Shown here: positions 31,281 to 37,773 of the stretch, in pieces
Position numbering within the stretch: position 1 is the first letter of the stretch
How the letters are laid out: the number at the start of each line of letters is the position of its first letter
The notes under the pieces: model-generated
The model's database searches: none
What the model was told of the DNA's origin: nothing
Seen by the model: only the letters and a program-made list of their open reading frames with translations
Source of the DNA: a virus
IMG/VR virus record: IMGVR_UViG_3300030012_004032
Span: 1-41,346 of that record
Reading direction: 5' to 3' (one strand)
DNA length: 41,346 nucleotides
Made by a program: the position numbers and the translations under genes

Positions 31281-31314
31281 CAAAAAGAAAAAACCCTGCA
31301 ATAAAGCAGGGTTT
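31281..31314 (-). terminator. Terminator of the DUF932 gene
   Basis: AAACCCTGC (31291-31299) and GCAGGGTTT (31306-31314) form a perfect 9-bp stem with a six-base loop; on the minus strand it is followed by TTTTTTC and TTTTTG. It lies between the DUF932 stop and the RHH promoter. Confidence 0.9.
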
Positions 31315-31324
31315 CAAGAGTAAT

Positions 31325-32254
31325 TTATGCAGTAACAAGCATTTCAGATTCAAGGAAGTCAATAAATCTCTTATTCATGTAACCTCTTGATCCGTCAATT
31401 TGTGATTTAAAAGTTTTAGCACCGTTTGAAGATCTGTTATGAGAAGTATATTGAGTCATAGCAGAAACAAGTCCCCAGATATTGTTTTGCCTTGTTGATA
31501 AATCACCTCCGATAAGACCTCCTTCAAGAATATTGTGTACCTTTTTTGTTCTTGATTGAGTTAGTTTTTCATCATCAAAGAATTTTTGAACAGCGTCCTT
31601 TGCTCTTTGTAATTTGATTTCGGTGTTAATGAATTTGTCTTTCATTTCTGAGTAAACTTTTGATTCAGCAATAGCAGAATGTAGTACTGGTGCTACATCA
31701 TCAAAGGTCATAGTTTTAAGATGTGAAAAAGTTGCCCTTTTATCTGTAATTTGACGAGTCATACCGTTAGTGCAGACAAGTTCGTTAAAAAGTACCATTA
31801 TTTTAGGAGCTCTTGATTCACCGTAGAAATCAGTAATAACAAGCCAGCTGTCAGTTTTATCACCAACTTTATCAAAGTTGTTGTTTTGAATTTGTGTAAG
31901 TTTTGAGGCCATGTAAAATGTTTTGCCCCCATCAAGTGAACCTACAAGATCAAGTGTTAATTCTTTTTGACTAGCGTCACAGAATTGACGGAAGTAATCA
32001 ATGAAAGTAGAAGGTTGAATACATTGTCTTCTTGAACCGAAAACACCGAGTAAACCGTCGTTATCTGAACGATGCCACATCTGAAGCTCATTGAAAGTTT
32101 GGCCTTGATATTGATGAGGTACTCTAGTTACATCAAAGTTGCAGTCGATAGATTTAAGAATGTCCTCATTTGTATGAAAAGGTAGAACCTCGGCTGCTGT
32201 ACCTCTGAAAAGTTTTTTGTCGGCAGAAGTGATTTTTGAAGTAGTTTTAGTCAT
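31325..32254 (-). CDS. DUF932-family protein
   Basis: 309 aa. RSDNDGLLGVFGSRRQCIQP (about residues 61-80), GGKTFYMASKL and ITDFYGESRAPKIMVLFNEL, CTNGMTR and a C-terminal NNIWGLVSAMTQYTSHNR are characteristic of DUF932/LGT_TIGR03299-type phage and plasmid proteins. Their biochemical role is unknown; the family is common in large phages and near recombination or anti-defence genes. It forms a cassette with its own operator (32279-32295) and a strong terminator, implying high early expression. Confidence 0.85.
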   Translation of the reverse strand: MTKTTSKITSADKKLFRGTAAEVLPFHTNEDILKSIDCNFDVTRVPHQYQGQTFNELQMWHRSDNDGLLGVFGSRRQCIQPSTFIDYFRQFCDASQKELTLDLVGSLDGGKTFYMASKLTQIQNNNFDKVGDKTDSWLVITDFYGESRAPKIMVLFNELVCTNGMTRQITDKRATFSHLKTMTFDDVAPVLHSAIAESKVYSEMKDKFINTEIKLQRAKDAVQKFFDDEKLTQSRTKKVHNILEGGLIGGDLSTRQNNIWGLVSAMTQYTSHNRSSNGAKTFKSQIDGSRGYMNKRFIDFLESEMLVTA

Positions 32255-32278
32255 TTGGTAGTTTTGTTGTTTACCTAT

Positions 32279-32295
32279 TAATTGTAATACAATTA
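32279..32295 (-). promoter_or_regulatory. Perfect single operator before the DUF932 gene
   Basis: TAATTGTAATACAATTA, a perfect 17-bp palindrome (centre 32287), 25 bases upstream of the ATG at 32254. At the expected 39-bp distance only a degenerate sequence is present, inside the end of the neighbouring gene. Confidence 0.75.
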
Positions 32296-32334
32296 TAAGT
32301 ACTTGTAAACCACTCGCAGTAACATACAGTAATA

Positions 32335-32622
32335 TTAGAGACCTCTTTTCCTGACTTCGTTTCTGCTCATTACATTTTCAGATTTTTTAGTTTTTGCTCC
32401 ATAATTTTTCTTAGGTCCACCTTTCTCGTGATATCTCATAGCAGAACGTATTCTTGCTTTATCTATTGCTTTTGCTCTCAAAGGATCAGGATCTTGAGAT
32501 CTGTCGATTACATTAAGCCAGTCAATAGACTTATCTGGGTTTTCTAATTCTTTTGACAGTCTTATTAACTCGTTTTCATTTAAGTTAATATATGTGCTGT
32601 GAAGTATTGAATAGTTTTTCAT
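32335..32622 (-). CDS. Hypothetical basic protein, 95 aa
   Basis: Starts MKNYSILHSTYINLNENELI; contains DRSQDPDPLRAKAIDKARIR and a basic C terminus (KKNYGAKTKKSE; EVRKRGL). No recognised domain. Its ATG lies only seven bases after a TATTAT box on the minus strand, within an operator-like site (32627-32639), so the message may be leaderless. Confidence 0.65.
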   Translation of the reverse strand: MKNYSILHSTYINLNENELIRLSKELENPDKSIDWLNVIDRSQDPDPLRAKAIDKARIRSAMRYHEKGGPKKNYGAKTKKSENVMSRNEVRKRGL

Positions 32623-32634
32623 GTCTGTTATAAT
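32607..32634 (+). promoter_or_regulatory. Plus-strand extended -10 promoter for a candidate RNA
   Basis: TTGAAT (32607-32612), 16-base spacer, TGTTATAAT with TATAAT at 32629-32634 (TG one base before: extended -10). It points rightward, opposite to all nearby genes, and overlaps the operator-like site 32627-32639. The predicted start is near 32641. Confidence 0.55.
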
Positions 32635-32639
32635 ACAAT
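32627..32639. promoter_or_regulatory. Operator-like site shared by two opposed promoters
   Basis: GTTATAATACAAT, two mismatches from ATTGTAATACAAT (centre 32633). It overlaps a plus-strand TATAAT and a minus-strand TATTAT, so one protein could control both the 95-aa gene and the plus-strand RNA. Confidence 0.5.
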
Positions 32640-32640
32640 T

Positions 32641-32753
32641 GTAGGCAGCTTAGTCCTCTGTCTATGTATCTCCCAAACTTAAGCAACCGGCAAGAAACTT
32701 AAGTCACTTTGGTATCAGAAAAGAGGGTGTGGTAGCTCCCTCTTTTTTGTTTT
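32641..32753 (+). ncRNA. Candidate small RNA, about 110 nt
   Basis: A stretch with no plus-strand gene, bounded by an extended -10 promoter (32607-32634) and a terminator (32719-32753). Inside, ACTTAAG (32677-32683) and CTTAAGT (32698-32704) pair into a 7-bp hairpin with a 14-base loop carrying CAACCGGCAAG. No tRNA features (no T-loop) and no ORF with a ribosome site. It would be transcribed against the leftward early genes and could be a regulatory RNA of the phage. Confidence 0.45.
32719..32753 (+). terminator. Terminator of the candidate small RNA
   Basis: AAAAGAGGG (32719-32727) and CCCTCTTTT (32738-32746), 9 bp, followed on the plus strand by TTTTTTGTTTTT. Read leftward the stem is followed by only four T, so plus-strand use is favoured, although it may also serve the 32753-32941 gene. 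Confidence 0.75.
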
Positions 32754-32941
32754 TAAAGCCATTCTAATTTTTCAAGTTTTCTGTATCTCTGCCAATATAA
32801 TTTCTTTTCAAAGGCAACATCAGCTTTAGTAATACCTAGATGATAAGGTGGGTTCTGTAACCAAAGTTTTTGTTTACGAAGCCATCTGCGTAGGTCGTTA
32901 CGTTCTTTGCAGATTTTCATGTCAGCTTTAGTTAATGTCAT
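32753..32941 (-). CDS. Hypothetical Trp/Lys-rich protein, 62 aa
   Basis: Starts MTLTKADMKICKERNDLRRW; dense in Lys/Arg/Trp (LRKQKLWLQNPPYHLG; YWQRYRKLEKLEWL). The ATG overlaps the preceding stop (TAATG) and AAAGGAGG lies nine bases upstream, a strong ribosome site. Likely a small nucleic-acid- or protein-binding factor, by charge only. Confidence 0.65.
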   Translation of the reverse strand: MTLTKADMKICKERNDLRRWLRKQKLWLQNPPYHLGITKADVAFEKKLYWQRYRKLEKLEWL

Positions 32942-33084
32942 TACTTAGCCTCCTTTGCTAGTTTATTTTGTAAATTTCTAAAAATTTCTTGACCTTCGTT
33001 AGTCATATCCTCTACGTTTAAATAGTAGTAAAGGTCGTTCATTTGGTCATTTAGGAAGTTGATTTCAGTTTGATTGAGTTTCAT
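32941..33084 (-). CDS. Small acidic helical protein, 47 aa
   Basis: ATG 33084, TAA 32941-32943. Sequence MKLNQTEINFLNDQMNDLYY then YLNVEDMTNEGQEIFRNLQN. Preceded by the paired operators (33119-33171) and an AAAGGA site, followed without gap by the 62-aa gene; first gene of a two-gene cassette. Function unknown. Confidence 0.65.
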   Translation of the reverse strand: MKLNQTEINFLNDQMNDLYYYLNVEDMTNEGQEIFRNLQNKLAKEAK

Positions 33085-33118
33085 TTGGTATCCTTTGGTA
33101 TATTATTATTATACCAAC

Positions 33119-33171
33119 AATTGTATTACAATTAAAGGTAATTCATAAAACTGTAACAATTGTAATATAAT
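33119..33171 (-). promoter_or_regulatory. Paired operators, centres 39 bp apart
   Basis: AATTGTATTACAATT (33119-33133, centre 33126) and ATTGTAATATAAT (33159-33171, centre 33165, one mismatch). The distal site reaches into the stop codon of the upstream gene. Minus-strand TTGTTA-17-TTTAAT falls between them, the same layout as at 27849-27902 and 33687-33740. Confidence 0.75.
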
Positions 33172-33500
33172 TAGATATCTTCGTCCCAGCCAGACTGATT
33201 GAAAGCATCATATAATCTTGCTTGAATTTCAAATAACTCAGTTAATTGTTCATTATCAAGTTGGGTGAAATCCCAGTCCTCGACTGGTGCACCGTTTTCA
33301 AAATCAACTTTGCCGTTAGTAAAAGTTGGAGCAGCACATAAGATCAAATAAGTTTTACCTTTTGCTTTGAACTCACGCCAGCCAATAGTATCAGCTTCTG
33401 CATTTTTTTGAAGATAAAAAGTATAACCCAGTATCTCTGAATCAAGTAGTTTTCCGTAGATACGATCAAAAGTAAATTGTGTTTTTTGAATAGTAGTCAT
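33171..33500 (-). CDS. Hypothetical acidic protein, 109 aa
   Basis: Starts MTTIQKTQFTFDRIYGKLLD; beta-rich middle (GWREFKAKGKTYLILCAAPT) and acidic C terminus (FNQSGWDEDI). The N-terminal M-T-T-x-Q-K-T is shared with the 75-aa gene at 33982-34209. Coupled to the 50-aa gene upstream by TAATG. An acidic inhibitor-type protein is conceivable, but nothing specific supports it. Confidence 0.68.
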   Translation of the reverse strand: MTTIQKTQFTFDRIYGKLLDSEILGYTFYLQKNAEADTIGWREFKAKGKTYLILCAAPTFTNGKVDFENGAPVEDWDFTQLDNEQLTELFEIQARLYDAFNQSGWDEDI

Positions 33501-33652
33501 TAGTAATCTTCTCCGTAGATGTCCTCAAGAACAGCGTTTTTTAGTTCGATGAGTTTTGGTAAGTTGTTTTGGCATTTTTCAACAGCCAAAGTTGCAAGAG
33601 GTGCCATTTCAAGAATTTCGTTTTTGATTTCCTGAAGTTCGAAGTTAGTCAT
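33500..33652 (-). CDS. Small helical protein, 50 aa
   Basis: ATG 33652, TAA 33500-33502 overlapping the next ATG. Sequence MTNFELQEIKNEILEMAPLA, VEKCQNNLPKLIELKNAVLE. Preceded by AAAGGAC and a full operator pair (33687-33740); GGAG near its end serves the next gene. First gene of a two-gene cassette; role unknown. Confidence 0.65.
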   Translation of the reverse strand: MTNFELQEIKNEILEMAPLATLAVEKCQNNLPKLIELKNAVLEDIYGEDY

Positions 33653-33686
33653 TTGGTGTCCTTTGTTTATATTATTATTATACCAT

Positions 33687-33740
33687 TAATTGTAATACAA
33701 TTATGGGTAAGTAATAAATCTGTAACAATTGTAATATAAT
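33687..33740 (-). promoter_or_regulatory. Paired operators, centres 39 bp apart
   Basis: Perfect TAATTGTAATACAATTA (33687-33703, centre 33695) and ATTGTAATATAAT (33728-33740, centre 33734). On the minus strand TTGTTA, 17 bases, CATAAT lies between, and TTGTAT-17-TAATAA starts in the proximal site. Strongly parallel to the pair at 33119-33171, including CTGTAACAATTGTAATATAATTA in both. Confidence 0.78.
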
Positions 33741-33746
33741 TAATTA

Positions 33747-33980
33747 TTAGACTTCTCTCCCAATACCTGTAGGTTGAGTAAATTTGTAGTTGTTTTTTGT
33801 AAATTTTCTAGCTTCAGCAGATTCCCATACCCAGCAATATCTTTCTAGCCATTCATTTGCTTTGTCATTGTCATCAAAGAAATAAGTTTCAGCGTCACAG
33901 CGTTCAGACTCCTCAACATTGTGCTTGTCGTAAAAGTTATCAAGTATTTTTAAGAGAAGTTTTGATTTGTCAAATCTCAT
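33747..33980 (-). CDS. Hypothetical acidic/aromatic protein, 77 aa
   Basis: Start taken at ATG 33980 (MRFDKSKLLLKILDNFYDKH), two bases after the stop of the 75-aa gene; a start nine codons upstream would overlap it. Middle DDNDKANEWLERYCWVWESA. No motif recognised. Second gene of a cassette controlled by 34230-34307. Confidence 0.64.
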   Translation of the reverse strand: MRFDKSKLLLKILDNFYDKHNVEESERCDAETYFFDDNDKANEWLERYCWVWESAEARKFTKNNYKFTQPTGIGREV

Positions 33981-33981
33981 C

Positions 33982-34209
33982 TTACATATCCTCCATATAT
34001 TCATCATGGGTATTGTTTAATCTCTCGATAGCATCAGCAGTTGTAAAGTCGCCTTGTCTTACAAGAGTTAGTAAGCAATCAGTTAAAGCTTGAGTGCAAT
34101 TCAAGTCATACATTTCTGCGTATGTATCAACAAGTTTTTCAACCTGTTTGCAGTTTGCGGCATCCTCAAGTTTGATTTGTTCCTGAGTTTTTTGAGTGGT
34201 AGTAGTCAT
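33982..34209 (-). CDS. Hypothetical small protein, 75 aa
   Basis: Starts MTTTTQKTQEQIKLEDAANC; helical, Cys-containing (YDLNCTQALTDCLLTLVRQG), acidic C terminus EYMEDM. AAGGAGG directly precedes the ATG by a few bases. The N terminus resembles the 109-aa gene (M-T-T-x-Q-K-T-Q), suggesting the 5' segments of the cassettes were duplicated. Confidence 0.66.
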   Translation of the reverse strand: MTTTTQKTQEQIKLEDAANCKQVEKLVDTYAEMYDLNCTQALTDCLLTLVRQGDFTTADAIERLNNTHDEYMEDM

Positions 34210-34229
34210 TTGTCCTCCTTGGGTATATT

Positions 34230-34307
34230 TATATAATACAATTAAAAGAGGTCAATTGTAATACAATTAACCTCTTTGTAATAATACTGTAATAATTGTA
34301 TTATGAT
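34230..34307 (-). promoter_or_regulatory. Triple operator region with a 27-bp extended palindrome
   Basis: Central ATTGTAATACAAT (34255-34267, centre 34261) lies in a larger palindrome from GAGGTC to AACCTC (34248-34274, one mismatched pair). Distal ATTGTATTATGAT is centred at 34301 (40 bp away), and a half site with TATAATACAAT at 34232-34242 is proximal to the gene. The distal site overlaps the stop of the 176-aa gene. Confidence 0.72.
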
Positions 34308-34837
34308 TAGAAATGAGCAAAATGAGTGTAGTTGTACTCAGTATTACCTGCTTGCTTTTGTTCCCAGAAGTAATTTTTACTTCTGCGTACCTTATCATTA
34401 ACAAGTCTCATTTCCTTAAGATATGAGCAGTCATATTCAATGCCAAAAGCATTGTATTGTAATTCAGAAAGTTCTCTGATTTTGTCTGCGTATTCTTCGA
34501 ACTGGGTAATAACTTGCTCATTTAACCAAAGTTTGTAATTGAACCAATTTCTGAAAGTTTTTGTTTCGTATCTGTGAAGGAAGGGAACGTGCCAATGACC
34601 TCTGACATCGCTGTTGTGCTTTTTCATTCTTTTCTCCCAATCAATCTCTGACATAAACCAAAGATCTTTTTTCCTCATTTCATCGCAGCAGGTAGTTTCT
34701 TGAAATAAGTCAGTTTGAAGTTCAGTAAGTATTCTTCTGTACTTAGATGCTTTTGAGTCATAAGCAACAATAAGCATTACTATTTCTTCCTTTGTAAGAA
34801 GAACCTCAACTTTGTTGTTTGCTAGTGTTGTAGTCAT
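34307..34837 (-). CDS. Hypothetical protein, 176 aa, first leftward gene
   Basis: Starts MTTTLANNKVEVLLTKEEIV; contains HWHVPFLHRYETKTFRNWFN and ends NYTHFAHF. Rich in Trp, Tyr and His, helical. It is the first gene of the leftward half, right beside the divergent control region, thus probably among the earliest expressed; such genes often redirect host metabolism or defence. No family recognised. Confidence 0.7.
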   Translation of the reverse strand: MTTTLANNKVEVLLTKEEIVMLIVAYDSKASKYRRILTELQTDLFQETTCCDEMRKKDLWFMSEIDWEKRMKKHNSDVRGHWHVPFLHRYETKTFRNWFNYKLWLNEQVITQFEEYADKIRELSELQYNAFGIEYDCSYLKEMRLVNDKVRRSKNYFWEQKQAGNTEYNYTHFAHF

Positions 34838-34863
34838 TTAGACCTCTGTAAGTGGTAGCCATA

Positions 34864-34880
34864 TAATTGTAATACAATTA
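34864..34880. promoter_or_regulatory. Perfect operator in the divergent control region
   Basis: TAATTGTAATACAATTA (centre 34872), between the leftward 34307-34837 and rightward 34912-35997 genes, so one bound repressor could act on both arms. On the plus strand TTGTCA (34888-34893), 17 bases, TATGCT is a possible promoter whose -10 contains the ATG at 34912. On the minus strand the site is followed by ATGGCTACCAC (34862), an 18-codon frame overlapping the start of the next gene. Confidence 0.72.
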
Positions 34881-34911
34881 ATTATATTTGTCAACCAATT
34901 AAATTTAGTTT

Positions 34912-35997
34912 ATGCTTGTAAGAAACAGATTCAGTATGTCAGTAATAACAAATACAGAAATTTCTATTGATGAACTTAAAGAATACGAAAAGAATAGTAG
35001 AACTCACTCTGCTGAACAAATTAAAGCTTTATCTGCAGCAATTAAAAGATTTGGTTTTACTCAGCCAATTATTTGTGACGAGAACAAAGTTATTTTGGCA
35101 GGTCATGGCAGATTTAGGGCAGCTTTGGAATTAGGGTATTCCAAAGTGCCATGTAGAATTGTAGAATCACTTACAGAAAAAGAAAAAAAAGCATATATAA
35201 TTGCTGATAATAAAATTGCTGAAATATCTGAATGGCATGAAGAAAATTTATTAGCTGAATTAAATGATCTGCAAGATTTTGATACAGACCAAGATCTTAA
35301 TTCTTTATTTGATATAGACAGTTTCGTAAGAACAAAAGCACAGCAAATATCTATAGACAAAATTAAACCGCATCCTAGAAATTACAAAATTCATCCCCCA
35401 GAACAATTAGAGCATCTTCAGCAATCAATTAAAGAAAATGGTATTTATAGAAATATATTAGTTGCTAATGATTATACAATTCTTGCTGGTCATGGGATCG
35501 TTGAAGCTGCAAAATTACTGGGTTTAACTTCAGTACCAATATTGAGACTGAACCTCCCACCTAATTCCACCAAATCTATCAAGCTTCTTACCGCAGATAA
35601 TGAAGTCTCACATTTAGCTGAAACTAATGCTAGAGAAATGAGTGAGCTTTTGAAAGAGTTATTAGTTGAAGATGACTTGCTGGGGACAGGTTATGACAAA
35701 GCAAAAATTGAAAATTTACTTTTAGTCAGTCGTTCAAAAGATGAAGTAGTTAAATTAGAAGATGAGCAGTGGGGTGATTTTATGGACTTTCAATCAGTAA
35801 AAGCAAATCCTAAGTTAATAGTAAACTTTGAAAATGAATCTGATCGAAATGACTTTGCTAAGTTTATTGGTGCAGAGTTGACTGACAAGACAAAATATAT
35901 TTGGTGGCCTTTCAAAGAAAAAAATAAATTTGCTCACTTGAATTATGTAGTTGAAGAAGAGACTTTAATTAATGTTTCAGATGAAGTTAATGAGTGA
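34912..35997 (+). CDS. Protein with two tandem ParB-like domains
   Basis: 361 aa. First ParB/Srx-fold domain about residues 12-105 (ELKEYEKNSRTHSAEQIKAL; ILAGHGRFRAALELG), second about 145-240 (KIKPHPRNYKIHPPEQLEHL; ILAGHGIVEAAKLLG). The AGHGR/AGHG motifs (63-67 and 192-195) mark the nucleotide-binding loop. A third C-terminal part (KLIVNFENESDRNDFAKFIG ... KYIWWPFKE) is found in other phage ParB-like proteins. It heads the unit with a radical SAM enzyme and glycosyltransferase; such ParB domains recur in phage DNA-modification sets. If the promoter at 34888 is real, start may be ATG 34936. Confidence 0.82.
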   Translation: MLVRNRFSMSVITNTEISIDELKEYEKNSRTHSAEQIKALSAAIKRFGFTQPIICDENKVILAGHGRFRAALELGYSKVPCRIVESLTEKEKKAYIIADNKIAEISEWHEENLLAELNDLQDFDTDQDLNSLFDIDSFVRTKAQQISIDKIKPHPRNYKIHPPEQLEHLQQSIKENGIYRNILVANDYTILAGHGIVEAAKLLGLTSVPILRLNLPPNSTKSIKLLTADNEVSHLAETNAREMSELLKELLVEDDLLGTGYDKAKIENLLLVSRSKDEVVKLEDEQWGDFMDFQSVKANPKLIVNFENESDRNDFAKFIGAELTDKTKYIWWPFKEKNKFAHLNYVVEEETLINVSDEVNE

Positions 35998-36955
35998 TAG
36001 CTTTTTTGATATTAAAAATCTTGAGGCTTTATACAAAAGACCTCCTGAGACTGATCCTATTGCATGGGATGACTATATAAACAATCAAAAAGATGCTGAA
36101 ACTTTTAAAACAGTACCAGAAGCACCTATTCAAATAGATTTTGAATTAAACGGTAGTTGTAATATGGCTTGTCCTTTCTGTATTCATGGGATAGGAGGTG
36201 GCCGAACTGGGGAAACTATTCAGTTTGAAAAGTTTAAAGAACTTATAGATGAAGCGTCATCTATGGGTACTAAATCAATTAAATTAAACTACATTAATGA
36301 ACCTCTTCTTCGAAAAGATCTTGAAGAAGCTATAGCTTATGCAAGATCAAAAGGAATTATTAATATCTACTTTGTGACTAACGGTTCTTTATTGACTGAT
36401 AAAAGAATTGAAAAGTTACTTCACAGTGGAGTCACTAAAGTTTTCATAAGTATTGATGCTGCGACTGAAGAAACTTACAACAAACAAAGAAAAAATGGTC
36501 TTTATAAAACTGTTGTAAGAAATGTGAGAAAGCTTGTAGAAAGAAGAAACGAATTAGGACTAGAATTTCCAAAGGTAAGAGTAAGTTTTCTAAAAAACAA
36601 AATTAATGAACATGAGGCTGAATTATTTGAAAGGCAGTGGCAAGAAATTGTTGATGTAATTACTTTTCAGACAATGAATAAAGTTCCGGGCATAGTCACT
36701 GGGCTTACATTGTTTGAAAATGAAAAGCCAAAACCTTGTAGTTTTCCTAATAAACAGTTAGTTGTTGATAGCAGCGGTGATATTTTACCTTGCTGCAAAT
36801 TATGGGGTAAAGAATTAGTAGTAGGTAACATAAAAGACATGACATTGAAAGAGGCTTGGAAGAGTAAAAAGATGCAGGATTTAAGAAAAGCTCATGCTGA
36901 AAATAATTGGGAAATGATTTCAGCCTGTAGAAATTGCCTATATAACAATGAATAA
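35990..36955 (+). CDS. Radical SAM enzyme with SPASM-like C terminus
   Basis: 321 aa from ATG 35990 (ATGs at 35972 and 35981 are alternatives). CNMACPFC gives the radical SAM [4Fe-4S] motif C57-x3-C61-x2-C64; a TIM-barrel pattern follows (KLNYINEPLL; YFVTNGSLL; VFISIDAATEETYNK). C-terminal Cys250, Cys268/269, Cys313 and Cys316 form a SPASM/twitch-like auxiliary cluster site in the order C ... PCC ... C-x2-C. Overlaps the ParB stop and the glycosyltransferase start. Substrate unknown; a base or protein modification is plausible. Confidence 0.85.
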   Translation: MSDSFFDIKNLEALYKRPPETDPIAWDDYINNQKDAETFKTVPEAPIQIDFELNGSCNMACPFCIHGIGGGRTGETIQFEKFKELIDEASSMGTKSIKLNYINEPLLRKDLEEAIAYARSKGIINIYFVTNGSLLTDKRIEKLLHSGVTKVFISIDAATEETYNKQRKNGLYKTVVRNVRKLVERRNELGLEFPKVRVSFLKNKINEHEAELFERQWQEIVDVITFQTMNKVPGIVTGLTLFENEKPKPCSFPNKQLVVDSSGDILPCCKLWGKELVVGNIKDMTLKEAWKSKKMQDLRKAHAENNWEMISACRNCLYNNE

Positions 36956-37772
36956 AATACTACCGAAATATCCTATCTTTATTCCTTCTCATAAAAGATC
37001 TGAAAATTGTCTGACGCCTAGATTATTTATGAAATATAAAGTTCCATTTAAACTTGTAGTTGATGAGACTGAGTATGAGAAATATGAGAAGATATTTGGA
37101 ACTGAAAATATGCTACTTCTACCATTTCTAAATGATGGAACTTCAGCACCCCCTCGTTCTTGGATTACTGATTATTCTCGTCAGCAAGGTCATGCTAGGC
37201 ATTGGCAAATTGATGACAATATAAAATGGTTCTGTCATTTCAACGGTAGAACTAGAATACAAATTGAACCAAATCTAGGTTTGAGATTATGCGAAGAATT
37301 TTGTGATCAGTGGAAAAATGTTGGAATATATGGACCTTATTATTCTTTTCTGTCTAATGCTCGCATCACCCCAGTTCCTTTCAGAAAAAATGTACACGTT
37401 TATTCTTGTATGTGTGTTCTCAACAGTTTGCCTTTCAATTGGAGAGGACCTTGGAATGAGGATGTAGATTTATGCTTACAGACACTAGCACACAAATATT
37501 GCACTATTGGAACTACTTTTATAACTCAAGAAAAAATGAAAACTATGAGCATGAAAGGAGGAAATAGCACAGCATATCAAAATTTAGATATAAGAGCTTT
37601 TGGATCAAGAGCACTTCAGAGAAGATGGCCAGATGTTGTTGAGCTTAAAAACAAATACGGCAGACCTCATTTTCATATAAAAAACAACTGGAGAATGTTT
37701 AAAGATATACCATTAATTAAAGATCCCAATTACAAACCAAAATCTTTTAATCTTAAATTACAAGAAAAATAA
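36948..37772 (+). CDS. GT-A-like glycosyltransferase, TET-associated (TAGT) type
   Basis: 274 aa. N terminus YPIFIPSHKRSENCLTPRLF, FKLVVDETEYEKYEKIFG, then ARHWQIDDNIKWFCHFNGR with Asp89-Asp90 as the metal/sugar-nucleotide site and WNEDVDLCLQTL near 169-180. The order I-P-S/T-x-x-R, LVV-E, G-x-x-R-x-W-x-x-D-D-N is that of phage glycosyltransferases associated with DNA hypermodification (TAGT). No TET/JBP dioxygenase is in the window, so substrate and site remain open. Coupled to the radical SAM gene by an 8-base overlap and followed directly by the terminase. Confidence 0.75.
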   Translation: MNKILPKYPIFIPSHKRSENCLTPRLFMKYKVPFKLVVDETEYEKYEKIFGTENMLLLPFLNDGTSAPPRSWITDYSRQQGHARHWQIDDNIKWFCHFNGRTRIQIEPNLGLRLCEEFCDQWKNVGIYGPYYSFLSNARITPVPFRKNVHVYSCMCVLNSLPFNWRGPWNEDVDLCLQTLAHKYCTIGTTFITQEKMKTMSMKGGNSTAYQNLDIRAFGSRALQRRWPDVVELKNKYGRPHFHIKNNWRMFKDIPLIKDPNYKPKSFNLKLQEK

Positions 37773-37773
37773 A

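Noticed and set aside
32320-32338. Second operator 39-45 bp upstream of the 32287 site
   Set aside because: Only partial similarity (CAGTAACATACAGTAATATTAG) with several mismatches in both arms; may be constrained by the overlapping gene end.
32641-32753. tRNA-like gene
   Set aside because: The start has a weak D-arm resemblance (GCTTAGTC), but there is no T-loop consensus, acceptor pairing or anticodon stem; a small RNA fits better.
34806-34862. 18-codon frame MATTYRGL... as a gene
   Set aside because: It overlaps the start of the 176-aa gene and has no support other than the shared ATGGCTACCAC leader; kept as part of the leader observation.
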